From contig NZ_JYLD01000023.1 of the NCBI RefSeq assembly GCF_001043025.1, positions 1 to 61,979 of the forward strand: a stretch of 61,979 bases of DNA, given 5' to 3'. Origin of the DNA: Pseudomonas helleri (GTDB lineage Bacteria > Pseudomonadota > Gammaproteobacteria > Pseudomonadales > Pseudomonadaceae). How positions within the stretch are numbered: position 1 is the first letter of the stretch; each line of letters opens with the position of its first letter. The notes beneath the pieces were generated by a model that saw only the letters and a program-made list of their open reading frames with translations, did no database searches and was not told the origin of the DNA. Made by a program: the position numbers and the translations under genes. Shown here in pieces: positions 17,470 through 27,280 of the stretch.

Positions 17470-17922
17470 TTATGACAAGGCTTTGCGAAACTGGATAAAG
17501 CCAGGGCGCTCGGCAATCCGTTCGTAAAGTTGGATCGCCGTGGCGTTGGTTTCGTGGGTCAGCCAATGGACTTTGGCGCAATGGTTGTCGCGGGCGGTGG
17601 CGTAGACGTGTTCGATCAGCAGGCGACCGGCGCCGGTGCCACGGATTTCGGGGCTGACAAACAGGTCTTGCAGGTAGCAGGAGTTACCGATGCTCCAGTT
17701 GGAGCGGTGGTAAATGAACTGCACGATGCCCACCGCTTTGTCGCCTTGCCAGGCGATGGCCAGTTGGGTCGGTTCAGCCGGGTCGAGAAAACGCTGCCAG
17801 GTCGACTCGCTGACTTCGGCAGGCAACTCGGTGTTGTAGAAGGTCAAGTACGCCTGCCAGAGCGGCAACCACTGGTCGTGATCGGCGGCGGTGGCGGGTT
17901 TGATCTGCACGTGCGGGGTCAT
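17470..17922 (-). CDS. GNAT family N-acetyltransferase
   Basis: 150 aa, a single GNAT domain: VGIVQFIYHRSNWSIGNSCYLQDLFVSPEIRGTGAGRLLIEHV holds the beta strands and the acetyl-CoA pyrophosphate loop (RGTGAGR near 94), followed by HWLTHETNATAIQLYERIA. The substrate is unknown; similar proteins act on small amines or amino acids. Lies 14 bases upstream of the second GNAT gene and 4 bases downstream of the PaiB-like gene, so the three are co-transcribed. Confidence 0.88.
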   Translation of the reverse strand: MTPHVQIKPATAADHDQWLPLWQAYLTFYNTELPAEVSESTWQRFLDPAEPTQLAIAWQGDKAVGIVQFIYHRSNWSIGNSCYLQDLFVSPEIRGTGAGRLLIEHVYATARDNHCAKVHWLTHETNATAIQLYERIAERPGFIQFRKALS

Positions 17923-17926
17923 GTTG

Positions 17927-18556
17927 CTATTCCTTGGCCATTAAGTGAGCGAGGGCGTGGTCGTGTGAAGTGGGGTTTGCCAATAGCCCGTCGCGCACAC
18001 CGAGTTGGTCAGCAGTGCTGCGGTTTTGGCTGAGTTTGCGTTTGCCGATCAGCCGGGAGATGGGCACGCTGAACCCGACGATGGCTTTGAGCATGCTGTC
18101 GATATATTCGCTGGGGGCGTCGCTGACCGCCCACGGCTCGGGTCGATTGGCTTCATGTTTGCTGCTTAGCCGGCTGACCAATGCCAGCAAGCGGTCGTGA
18201 TCGTCGAACACGTCGGGTTGGCCATAGGCATGCACGGCCAGATAGTTCCAGGTAGGCACCGCTTTACCGTGTTCGGCTTTGCTGGGGTAAAAGGACGGGC
18301 TGATGTAGGCCTGTTCGCCAGCAAAAATCACCAGAGCTTCGCCACCTTCAGCCAATGCCTGCCAGTGCGGGTTGGCGCGTGCCAGGTGGCCATACAACGT
18401 ACCGTAAGGGCCTTCATCGGGAGCGAGCAGTAGCGGAGCATGGCTGGCAATCAGGCCTTGGCTGCCCTGGGTGATCAGCACGGGCAGAGGTGAGGCTTGC
18501 ATCTGAAGATGCAAGGCAGCGGTGTCGTTTTCGGCGAAGGCGCGGGGTACGTACAT
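17927..18556 (-). CDS. PaiB-like FMN-binding protein
   Basis: 209 aa. Pattern of the PaiB/FMN-binding negative regulator family: MYVPRAFAENDTAALH at the start, then SHAPLLLAP, YGHLARANPHW, PSFYPSKAEHGKAVPTWNYLAVHAYG and a C-terminal VGFSVPISRLIGKRKLSQNR. The family has a split-barrel flavin-binding fold and was first described as repressing protease and sporulation genes in Bacillus; its role here is unproven. Good AAGGA site. Divergent from the MocR regulator, a common pairing. Confidence 0.88.
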   Translation of the reverse strand: MYVPRAFAENDTAALHLQMQASPLPVLITQGSQGLIASHAPLLLAPDEGPYGTLYGHLARANPHWQALAEGGEALVIFAGEQAYISPSFYPSKAEHGKAVPTWNYLAVHAYGQPDVFDDHDRLLALVSRLSSKHEANRPEPWAVSDAPSEYIDSMLKAIVGFSVPISRLIGKRKLSQNRSTADQLGVRDGLLANPTSHDHALAHLMAKE

Positions 18557-18614
18557 AGAAATATTCCTTGGCGAATGACTGCATCCTAGGCAGGCTAATG
18601 GTTCGTTGTAAGAG

Positions 18615-18624
18615 CCATTAATGG
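18615..18624. promoter_or_regulatory. possible MocR operator
   Basis: CCATTAATGG palindrome in the 89-bp gap between the PaiB-like gene and mocR, followed by ATGGTC and AGGTCC half-sites. MocR proteins usually bind such divergent intergenic regions; assignment is positional. Confidence 0.35.
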
Positions 18625-18645
18625 TCATTTTTATAGGTCCAATCC

Positions 18646-20202
18646 ATGCCTGATTCAGCGTTATCCATCGCGTTCAATGCGACCGGGATCGAGCTTGATC
18701 CCAAGAAGGGGCTGAGCGCCCAGCTGTATCAGGCGTTGCGCCAGCGCGTGCTGGACGGGCGGCTGAACAGTGGTTCGCGGTTGCCGGCCAGTCGCGACTT
18801 GGCGGCGGCGCTTGGTGTTTCACGCAACAGCGTGGTGCGGGCCTACGATCAGCTCTATGCCGAGGGGTTTATCGAAGGGCGGGTCGGTGACGGCACTTAT
18901 GTGGCGCAATTGCCCGAAAAAGCCTTACCGCTGAAAAAGTTGTCCACCAAGTTACCCACAGGCTTTTCAACAGGGTTACCCACAGGCTTATCCACAAAAT
19001 CGGTCGATTTACCTGTAATTACATCCAGTAAACTTATCCACAGCGCGGCCTTGGGGAGGGTTATTCAACACCCTTTACCGCTGCCGGCGAAGGGGGCACC
19101 ACGGGCTTTTCGGGTGGGGGTACCGGCCTATGATTTGTTCCCGTTTGAGGTCTGGAGCAAGCTCCAGGCGGCTTTTTGGCGCAAGCCGGACATGCAGCAT
19201 TTGTGTTACGGCGATCCGGCCGGGGAACAGCGCTTGCGAGAGCTGATTGCAGTCTATTTGCGCACGTCGAGGGGTTTATCCTGCACGTCTGAGCAAATTT
19301 TGATCACCAGTGGCGCACAGCAAGGAATTAGCCTTTGTGCACAGCTGTTGGTGGAGCCCGGCTGTGGGGTGGCTGTGGAAAACCCCGGGTACCGCGCGGC
19401 CGCGCAGGCTTTTGCGATTGCCGGGGCCCGGGTGCAGGGTGTTGCGGTCGATCACGAAGGCATGGACTGCGCGGCGCTGGCGGGTTTGCACGATTGCACG
19501 CTGGCTTACGTGACCCCGTCGCATCAGTACCCCACCGGCGTCACCATGAGCCTGGCCCGGCGCCTGGAGTTGCTGGCGTGGGCCGAGCGCACGCAGGGCT
19601 GGATTATCGAAGACGACTACGACGGCGAATACCGCTATAGCGGCGCGCCCTTGGCCCCGCTGGCGGCACTGGATCGTCAGGGGCGGGTGATCTACGTGGG
19701 CACGTTCGGCAAGGTGGCGTTCCCGGCGCTGCGTCTGGGGTATGTGGTGCTGCCGCCTGCGCTGGTTGAGCCCTTTGCCCAGCGACGGGCGCTGGATATG
19801 CGCCATTCAGAGGTCAGTACGCAGGTGGTGATGGCGGAGTTCATGGCCGCCGGGCATTTCCAGCGCCATATCAGGCGCATGCGCCGGGCAGCGCTGGCGC
19901 GGCGCAATGCCTTGCTGGCAGATTGGCCGACTGATGTTCGTGGATTGGGCGCGGCACCGTGCGTAGTGGCGGGCTTGCACTTGACTGTGCCGGTCACAAG
20001 CGTTGAGCGCGAGCAGGCCTTGCTGGCACAGGCTGAACAGGTTGGGGTTGAGATCAACGGTTTAAGTCGTTATTGGCTGGACGATTCGGTCGAGCCTGTG
20101 GATAAACGTGCGGGGCTGGTGCTGGGCTTTGCGGCGGTGCCGGAGGCGGATATCAAAGCGGCGCTGGGGCGGTTAAAAAGGGCGTGGAAGAAAACCCCGT
20201 AG
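18646..20202 (+). CDS. MocR-type GntR/aminotransferase regulator
   Basis: 518 aa. A GntR winged helix (about 20-90, PASRDLAAALGVSRNSVVRAYDQL) is joined by a long linker to a fold-type I aminotransferase domain (about 145-515). The PLP lysine site is GTFGKVAFPALRLGYV near 350, with EDDYDGEYRYSG near 322. MocR proteins use bound PLP or its adducts as a regulatory signal. Residues 98-117 of the linker are a four-residue repeat ((K/G)(L/F)(S/P)T) encoded by a 12-bp tandem repeat rich in DnaA-box-like 9-mers. The stop codon lies in the left arm of a REP. It probably regulates the divergent PaiB/GNAT operon. Confidence 0.92.
   Translation: MPDSALSIAFNATGIELDPKKGLSAQLYQALRQRVLDGRLNSGSRLPASRDLAAALGVSRNSVVRAYDQLYAEGFIEGRVGDGTYVAQLPEKALPLKKLSTKLPTGFSTGLPTGLSTKSVDLPVITSSKLIHSAALGRVIQHPLPLPAKGAPRAFRVGVPAYDLFPFEVWSKLQAAFWRKPDMQHLCYGDPAGEQRLRELIAVYLRTSRGLSCTSEQILITSGAQQGISLCAQLLVEPGCGVAVENPGYRAAAQAFAIAGARVQGVAVDHEGMDCAALAGLHDCTLAYVTPSHQYPTGVTMSLARRLELLAWAERTQGWIIEDDYDGEYRYSGAPLAPLAALDRQGRVIYVGTFGKVAFPALRLGYVVLPPALVEPFAQRRALDMRHSEVSTQVVMAEFMAAGHFQRHIRRMRRAALARRNALLADWPTDVRGLGAAPCVVAGLHLTVPVTSVEREQALLAQAEQVGVEINGLSRYWLDDSVEPVDKRAGLVLGFAAVPEADIKAALGRLKRAWKKTP
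18940..19042 (+). repeat. 12-bp tandem array of DnaA-box-like 9-mers
   Basis: Five 9-mers start exactly 12 bp apart at 18940, 18952, 18964, 18976 and 18988 (TTGTCCACC, TTACCCACA, TTTTCAACA, TTACCCACA, TTATCCACA). A sixth, perfect TTATCCACA lies at 19034. All have the same orientation and are within the mocR coding sequence. Confidence 0.85.
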
Positions 20203-20296
20203 TCGCTGCCGAGGCACGAGGCTGCGATCGGTTGCGCAGCGACCCTCAACGGTGGCCCTGCAACCCATCGCAGCCTCGTGCCTCGGCAGCGACTAC
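20199..20296. repeat. REP/REPIN, C type, supplying the mocR stop codon
   Basis: Arms GTAGTCGCTGCCGAGGCACG and its inverted partner ending CGGCAGCGACTAC, 98 bp in all. The TAG of the left arm is the mocR stop codon (20200-20202). Confidence 0.9.
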
Positions 20297-20304
20297 AGGC
20301 TTTT

Positions 20305-21342
20305 TTAGCCTTTAGATACTTTCAGAAATCCTTCCAGTACGTTGACCGCGTTCACGCCGATCTCTTCTACCGCGTAACCGCCTTCCATCACGAACAAGGT
20401 CGGTTTGCCCAGACGGGCAATGCGTTCGCCCATGAGCAGGTAGTCCGGGCTGTCGAGTTTGAACTGAGAAATCGGGTCGCTTTTGAAGGTGTCCACACCG
20501 AGCGATACCACCACCACATCGGCTTCGTAGTGCTCGATCTCGCTGCAGGCTTGTTCCAGCGCAGTGCTCCAGCGATCCCAGCCTGAGCCGGCGGCCAGCG
20601 GGTAGTTGAAGTTGAAGCCTTCACCCGCGCCTTCACCCAGTTCATCGGCATAGCCCAGAAAGAACGGGAACTCGGCTTCCGGGTGCCCGTGAATCGAGGT
20701 GAACAGCACGTCATCGCGCTCATAAAAGATCGACTGGGTGCCGTTGCCGTGGTGGTAGTCCACGTCGAGGATGGCGACTTTGCTGCGGCCCTGGTCGAGG
20801 AAGGCCTGAGCGGCAATGGCGGCGTTGTTGAGGTAGCAATAACCGCCCATCAAGTCGCTGGCGGCGTGGTGCCCAGGCGGACGGCACAGGGCGAATGCGC
20901 TGTGGGCGCCGTTCTGGATGGCCGCTTGCGCCGTCAGTGCAACTTGCGCTGCGCTGTAGGCCGCCCGCCAGGTGCCCGCGGTAATCGGCGCGCCACCGTC
21001 AAAGCTGTAATAACCCAGTTGGCCATGCAGGCTGGTGGGGACTACGGCGCGCAGGGTGCGGGCTGGCCATGTGTACGGGAGCAAGTCGCCGTCTTTGCCG
21101 TGTTCGAGCCAGCGGTCCCAGGCACCCTGGAAAAAGTCCAGGTAGGCCTCGCTGTGAATACGCTGGATCGGGTCGCGGCCAAAGTCGTGGGGGCCTTGCA
21201 CCGGGCCCAGCTCACGGTTTTTGACCCGTTGCAGAATGTGGTCCGCGCGCGAGGGCATTTCGAAGCAAGGCAGCAATTGCCCGTCTATCAACTCGCAGCG
21301 GCCATGGTGCAGATGGTGGTCGTCTGAATAGATAGTCAGCAT
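20305..21342 (-). CDS. acetylpolyamine amidohydrolase (histone-deacetylase fold)
   Basis: 345 aa, class II-like HDAC family. Zn and catalytic motifs: RPPGHHA (about 154-160), DVDYHHGNGTQ (about 196-206), SLGVDTFKSDP and EGGYAVEEIG near the C-terminus. The length and the MLTIYSDDHHLHHGRCELIDG N-terminus match the AphA/AphB enzymes of pseudomonads, which remove acetyl groups from acetylputrescine or acetylcadaverine so the polyamine can be used. Reverse strand, about 150 bp downstream of the AraC gene; a GGAGAA site precedes the start. Which paralogue it is cannot be said. Confidence 0.9.
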   Translation of the reverse strand: MLTIYSDDHHLHHGRCELIDGQLLPCFEMPSRADHILQRVKNRELGPVQGPHDFGRDPIQRIHSEAYLDFFQGAWDRWLEHGKDGDLLPYTWPARTLRAVVPTSLHGQLGYYSFDGGAPITAGTWRAAYSAAQVALTAQAAIQNGAHSAFALCRPPGHHAASDLMGGYCYLNNAAIAAQAFLDQGRSKVAILDVDYHHGNGTQSIFYERDDVLFTSIHGHPEAEFPFFLGYADELGEGAGEGFNFNYPLAAGSGWDRWSTALEQACSEIEHYEADVVVVSLGVDTFKSDPISQFKLDSPDYLLMGERIARLGKPTLFVMEGGYAVEEIGVNAVNVLEGFLKVSKG

Positions 21343-21494
21343 TTTTCTTGTTCTCCGTAGGCTAGATCGGTGACCTACAGTTTTGCGGCGCTAGCGGTTT
21401 CAGAGAACGACAGGAGCGGCCAAAAGGAGATCAATATGGCCGAAATAACTGTCCGAAATTCGCCCCTTTTCAGGGCGCGCTGCTCCCTGTTGGC

Positions 21495-22487
21495 TCATGC
21501 GCGAAACTGGCTGGGCGACACGCCACTCCAGCGAACAAAGGCATGGCGAAAGCTCGCTGTTTCGCTAAAGCCCAAGGTGTCGGCAATGCGGTAGATCGGC
21601 CATTCGGTCTCGTGGAGTAACAACTTGGCGCGCTCAAAGCGCAGTTCGTCGAGTAATTCCTGATAGCTGCAGCCCGCGTCATGCAGGTGGCGGCGCAAGG
21701 TGCGTGGCGAGCAGTTCATTTGCTCGGCTAGCCCTTCCAGTCCCGGTGCGGCATTCAGTTGGGCAGCGAGCAACTGGCGGATCCGCGACAGCCAGGTTTG
21801 GCGCCCGGTGAACTCCAGGTTCTGTTTGCGGCAACGCTCCGCCATGGCCTGGTGGGTGATGGTATTGGCCAGCGGCAGCGGGTATTCCAGCCAGTGCCTG
21901 GCAAAGGCGAACGCGTTGTCCGGTGCATCAAACAGGCGCGGGCAATTGAAGGTGTGCTGGTAGCGGGCGTGGTAATCCGGCTTGTTGTGGGCAAAGCGCG
22001 CGGCGAGCAAAGGCAGCGGCTGGCCGATCAAGTCTTCGCAAATGACCTTGAGCGAGACAAGGCACAGCTGCGCGTTGAACACGGCCAGTTGCGGGTCTTC
22101 ATGGTAGTGATCGGCACAGAACCAGACCTGATCGTCTTCGACCTTAAGGCTCAGCTCAAAGAGTGTTCCCAGCAGTGCCGGGTAGCGTAAAGCCAAGCGC
22201 AAAGCGTCACCTAAGGTGGCACTGGTGAGTAGGGCGTAACCCAGCATGCCGTAGGACGACACATGCATGCGGCGTCCCAGTTCCAGGCCGATTTCACGGC
22301 GCAAGGCCACGGCGTTGGCGCAGACGCGCATCTCTTGGTTGGTGGTGATGCGAATGTCGGCGCGGTTCAAATCCGCGGCCCGTATGCCGCTACCGGCCAA
22401 CAAGGCCTCGCTGGGCAAGCCTTCGGCCTCGAAGGTGCTGAGCACCAGCGATACCGCATTTAGCGTGGTGAGATGTGAGTGCAGCAT
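21495..22487 (-). CDS. AraC-family regulator (OruR/ArgR type)
   Basis: 330 aa. The N-terminal arabinose-binding-like regulatory domain (about 20-205) and C-terminal AraC DNA-binding domain (about 230-330: LAEQMNCSPRTLRRHLHDAG and IADTLGFSETASFRHAFVRWSGVSPSQFR) give the layout of the OruR/GbdR-like group. Start at 22487 has an AGGAAG site. Downstream of the asparaginase gene on the same strand (53 bp), so probably part of, or next to, the asparagine/aspartate use block. The inducer is unknown. Confidence 0.88.
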   Translation of the reverse strand: MLHSHLTTLNAVSLVLSTFEAEGLPSEALLAGSGIRAADLNRADIRITTNQEMRVCANAVALRREIGLELGRRMHVSSYGMLGYALLTSATLGDALRLALRYPALLGTLFELSLKVEDDQVWFCADHYHEDPQLAVFNAQLCLVSLKVICEDLIGQPLPLLAARFAHNKPDYHARYQHTFNCPRLFDAPDNAFAFARHWLEYPLPLANTITHQAMAERCRKQNLEFTGRQTWLSRIRQLLAAQLNAAPGLEGLAEQMNCSPRTLRRHLHDAGCSYQELLDELRFERAKLLLHETEWPIYRIADTLGFSETASFRHAFVRWSGVSPSQFRA

Positions 22488-22540
22488 GTTCGCTTCCTGC
22501 GTGGGGACACAGGAAGCGAGCAAGTTGTGTGCCGGGGGCG

Positions 22541-23545
22541 TTAAGCCAATTCGCCACATAGGTCCAGTTCAACCAGGCGGCGTACGTCAGCAGCGGGCAA
22601 ACCCGAGCCCAGCAACGCGTGCAGCTTGCCGAATGCGGCTTCACGGGTCATGCCGCCGCCCGACAGTACGCCAGCCCCACGCAAGCGGCTACCGGCTTCG
22701 TACACGTCCAGCTCCACACCGCCTTCGTGACATTGGGTGATGGCGACCACGACGATGCCGTTTTCGTACGCCTGTTGCAGGCTTGCGAGAAACGCCGGGT
22801 TGTCGCTGGGACCGGTGCCGCTGCCGAAACACTCCAGCACCAGGGCTTCAAGCCCGCTGTTGAGCACGGCATCCAGTTGGGCGGCGCCGATGCCGGGGAC
22901 TAGCGGCAATACGCCGACACGGGCTTCTTGCTTGGGTTGTTGATAACTCAGCGCCGCTGGCAGTGACTCGGCCTTGGTGCCGCCGCCGTTACGCTTGAGC
23001 GCCACAAACGGGTTGCGGCCAAAGCTGCGCACTTTGGCGCAGTGGGTTGGGTCCAGCAGTTCGTCGTGGAAGTACAGCTGCACGCCGTAGGGCTGACCTT
23101 GGGCAAGCGCGCTCAAGGCACCGCTGACGTTTGGCCAGGCATCGCTGTCGGGCACGCCCGCAGGCAGCATCGAGCCGGTGAACAGTACCGGGGCCTGCAA
23201 GCCCAGCAATTGAAAGCACATGGCCGCAGCGCTGTAGGCCAGAGTGTCGGTGCCATGCAGGACGAGTACCGAATCGCAGCCATCCTGTTCGACAGCGTCA
23301 ATGATTGCGCTGCGCAGGCGCAGCCAGTAGGCGGGTGTCATGTTGGCGCTGTCGATCAGCGGGCTCATTTCACGAAAGCGCCATTGCGGTATCTGCACGT
23401 GCGGTTGGCTGGCGAGGAAGTCGCGCATGCGCGCTTCAAAGCCGGATGCAGGCGCCAGGCCGCTGGCGCTGGCTTGCATGCCGATGGTGCCGCCGGTGTA
23501 GAGCACCATGACGCGCTGGGCAGGATGAAGAGTGGCTGCAGTCAT
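22541..23545 (-). CDS. ansA: type I L-asparaginase
   Basis: 334 aa; hydrolyses L-asparagine to aspartate and ammonia. Both threonine signatures are present: VLYTGGTIGM (about 14-23) and VLHGTDTLAYSAAAM (about 94-108), with the lysine-bearing loop after KVRSFGRNPF. No signal peptide, so a cytoplasmic enzyme. Upstream on the same strand is the AGCS symporter, separated by a terminator, and beyond it aspartase, which would take the product aspartate to fumarate. Confidence 0.92.
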   Translation of the reverse strand: MTAATLHPAQRVMVLYTGGTIGMQASASGLAPASGFEARMRDFLASQPHVQIPQWRFREMSPLIDSANMTPAYWLRLRSAIIDAVEQDGCDSVLVLHGTDTLAYSAAAMCFQLLGLQAPVLFTGSMLPAGVPDSDAWPNVSGALSALAQGQPYGVQLYFHDELLDPTHCAKVRSFGRNPFVALKRNGGGTKAESLPAALSYQQPKQEARVGVLPLVPGIGAAQLDAVLNSGLEALVLECFGSGTGPSDNPAFLASLQQAYENGIVVVAITQCHEGGVELDVYEAGSRLRGAGVLSGGGMTREAAFGKLHALLGSGLPAADVRRLVELDLCGELA

Positions 23546-23563
23546 TAAGGAGTCCCCATAAGC

Positions 23564-23596
23564 AAAAACGCGGCGGTTCTGTCAGAACCGCCGCGT
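23564..23596 (-). terminator. terminator of the AGCS symporter gene
   Basis: A 14-bp near-perfect GC-rich stem (ACGCGGCGGTTCTG and complement); the T run is on the minus strand. It lies between the symporter stop and the asparaginase start. Confidence 0.88.
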
Positions 23597-23601
23597 TGAT
23601 A

Positions 23602-25023
23602 TTAGCGTTTTGTTTCTTCGGTCTTGGCGGGCGGCAGAGGCGGCCAAGCCTTCAGGTCCAGATCCAGGTCCGGGAATTTGCTGGAGTCGAAGACGGGAAC
23701 CTTGATACCCGCGTTACGTTGGTCATCGTAGTCCTTGAGCACGCGCATGCATATCTTGAACAGCATCGCCAAGGCGATCAGGTTCACGAAGGCCAGCAAG
23801 GTCATGGTGATGTCCGCGAAGGCGAAGACGGTTTCCAGGTTCTCAATCGAGCCCCACACAATCAACATCAGCACCAGAGCGCGATAACCCATCAACGCCT
23901 TGCGGCTTTCACCGACCAGAAAGCGCAGGTTGTTTTCGCCCAGGTAGTAGTTGTAGAGCATCGAGGTGAACACGAACAACGCCAGTGCCACGCTGATGAA
24001 CACGCGACCCCATTCGCCGACTACTGCGGCCAGCGAGTTTTGCGTCAGGGCAATGCCGTCGCCTTCAAAGCCCGGGGTGTAGAAGCCGGACAGCAGAATC
24101 AGCAGCGCGGTGCAGGTGCAGATCACGAAGGTGTCGAGGAACACGCTGAACGCCTGAACCACGCCTTGGGCGATCGGGTGTTCCACGTCTGCCACGGCGG
24201 CCACGTTCGGGGCGCTGCCCAAACCGGCTTCGTTGGCGAATACGCCACGTTTTACGCCCATCACGATGGCGCTGCCGATCATGCCGCCAAACACCGGGTC
24301 CATGCCGAAGGCACTTTTCACGATGTGGCCGAGCATGGCGGGGACTTGGTCAAATTGCAGCACGATCACGTAAACGGTGACGGCGATGTACGCCAGGGTT
24401 TTGACCGGAACCAGCAGGTCTGCCACCGAAGCAATACGCTTGATACCGCCGATAAACACCAGGCCCAGCAGCACGGCAATGGCCACGCCGGTGTAGTTGA
24501 CGTCAAAACCGAAGGCGTTTTGCAGCGAGTGGGTAACGGCGTGCGCCTGCAGGCCCATAAAGGCAAAGCCGAAAGTGATCAGCAGCAGGACTGCCATCAA
24601 CTTGCCCATCCAGATTTTGCCCAAGCCGTACTTCATATAAAAGGACGGGCCGCCGCGCAGTTGGCCTTCCGCGTCGCGACGCTTGTACAGCTGGCCTAAC
24701 GAACATTCGATCAGGCTGCTGGACATGCCGACCAGTGCGGTCACCCACATCCAGAACACGGCACCGGGGCCTCCCAGGGTCACGGCAATGCCGACACCGG
24801 CAATGTTGCCCGCGCCTACACGGCCCGCCAGGCTCAGCATCAGCGCTTGAAACGAGCTGAGTTGGCCGGCGCTGCTGCGCAAGCTGTCTTTAAACACTGC
24901 AAACATGTGCAGGAAGTAACGGAGCTGAACGAAACGCGAGCGGATCGTGAAGTAGCCACCGAGCCCAACCATGAGCACGATTAGTACTTTCCCTGAGAGG
25001 AAGTCATTGATGACTTCTAGCAT
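23602..25023 (-). CDS. sodium:amino acid symporter, AGCS family
   Basis: 473 aa, about 11 membrane helices, inner membrane. AGCS signatures: LSLAGRVGAGNIAGVGIAV (about 64-82), GGPGAVFWMWVTALVGMSSSLIECSLGQ and GVKRGVFANEAGLGSAP (about 258-274). The family imports alanine, glycine or, in some members, other small amino acids with Na+. Next to asparaginase and aspartase, so uptake of Asn, Asp or Ala for catabolism is plausible but not shown. The start has a GAGGAATAA site. Confidence 0.92.
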   Translation of the reverse strand: MLEVINDFLSGKVLIVLMVGLGGYFTIRSRFVQLRYFLHMFAVFKDSLRSSAGQLSSFQALMLSLAGRVGAGNIAGVGIAVTLGGPGAVFWMWVTALVGMSSSLIECSLGQLYKRRDAEGQLRGGPSFYMKYGLGKIWMGKLMAVLLLITFGFAFMGLQAHAVTHSLQNAFGFDVNYTGVAIAVLLGLVFIGGIKRIASVADLLVPVKTLAYIAVTVYVIVLQFDQVPAMLGHIVKSAFGMDPVFGGMIGSAIVMGVKRGVFANEAGLGSAPNVAAVADVEHPIAQGVVQAFSVFLDTFVICTCTALLILLSGFYTPGFEGDGIALTQNSLAAVVGEWGRVFISVALALFVFTSMLYNYYLGENNLRFLVGESRKALMGYRALVLMLIVWGSIENLETVFAFADITMTLLAFVNLIALAMLFKICMRVLKDYDDQRNAGIKVPVFDSSKFPDLDLDLKAWPPLPPAKTEETKR

Positions 25024-25146
25024 GGATTATTCCTCGCTGTTTTTATCTGATGGCAAAACGGCCGGATCAGGGTTACCCATTACGCCCGTCAAGTCAGGGC
25101 ATAAAGCTAGGTAATCAAGGGGATCCTGGCCATGTTGCTGCTTGGT

Positions 25147-25263
25147 TTACGATGCTGTTTCCGCACTGCCGATGGCCGCTGTTGCAGGGCCCATGCACGG
25201 GAAGAGGGGCGGCACTATACCTAGGAGTGTAGGAAGCGTCTCTATAAGTGACTGATTTTTCAT
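25147..25263 (-). CDS. tentative 38-aa ORF upstream of the symporter
   Basis: Reads MKNQSLIETLPTLLGIVPPL and ends PATAAIGSAETAS; hydrophobic in the middle with one cysteine. A weak GAG ribosome site is present. It sits 123 bp before the symporter on the same strand and could be a leader peptide. Nothing else supports it. Confidence 0.2.
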   Translation of the reverse strand: MKNQSLIETLPTLLGIVPPLFPCMGPATAAIGSAETAS

Positions 25264-25371
25264 GTGTGTCTCGTCTGAAAAGCCCTCATTTGTGGCCGAA
25301 ACAGACTGTAGGCGCTGACGTAGGTTGCGATTTTTTGAGCGAGACATCGGTCGTGGGCTACGCAAAAAGAT

Positions 25372-25502
25372 GTAGCAGTTGCCGAAGGCTACGTCCGATT
25401 GCGCAGCGATCGTAAATCCGGAATACGCAGTATTGCTGGTGCATCGAGGTGTCTGATTTTACGGCGGCTTCGCCCCCGGACGTAGCCTTCGGCAACTGCT
25501 AC
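25372..25502. repeat. long inverted repeat, D-type REPIN
   Basis: Twenty-five to twenty-six-base arms (GTAGCAGTTGCCGAAGGCTA and its inverted partner) flank an 80-bp centre. Together with the tentative small ORF and the aspA terminator, this is the content of the 650-bp gene-poor stretch 25024-25675. Confidence 0.88.
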
Positions 25503-25532
25503 GAAAACGTACAGCGCCCTTGAATCGCAGGC

Positions 25533-25566
25533 AAAAAAAAGGGCCTGCAGATGTGTCTGCAAGCCC
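25533..25566 (-). terminator. terminator of aspA
   Basis: Eleven-base stem with one mismatch (GGGCCTGCAGA with TCTGCAAGCCC); eight A residues at 25533-25540 give a minus-strand T run. About 110 bp past the aspA stop. Confidence 0.85.
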
Positions 25567-25675
25567 TCAAAAGGTGAGAGGTGTCTAGTCCCTCGACCTG
25601 GTGAGCTTCAGTTCTGGCGCAAAGTGCCTGCGCTTCTTTGCTCGGCGAATTTGAGCTCAGAACTGATGGATGGCG

Positions 25676-27100
<1,425 letters not shown>

Positions 27101-27280
27101 GATAGAAATCATCTCGATATGGACCCGGTCTGGGCCGGAACGCTGCGAATCCTAGGCTTGCAGACTATTTTGGGCCAATGCCTTTAAACACTATCCTATG
27201 CAGAAACGGCATAATGGCGACGTGACGCGACCGCCGCGTCGAACGTGTGACCCAATTTGGTGCGCGTCCGGGAGGACTCG

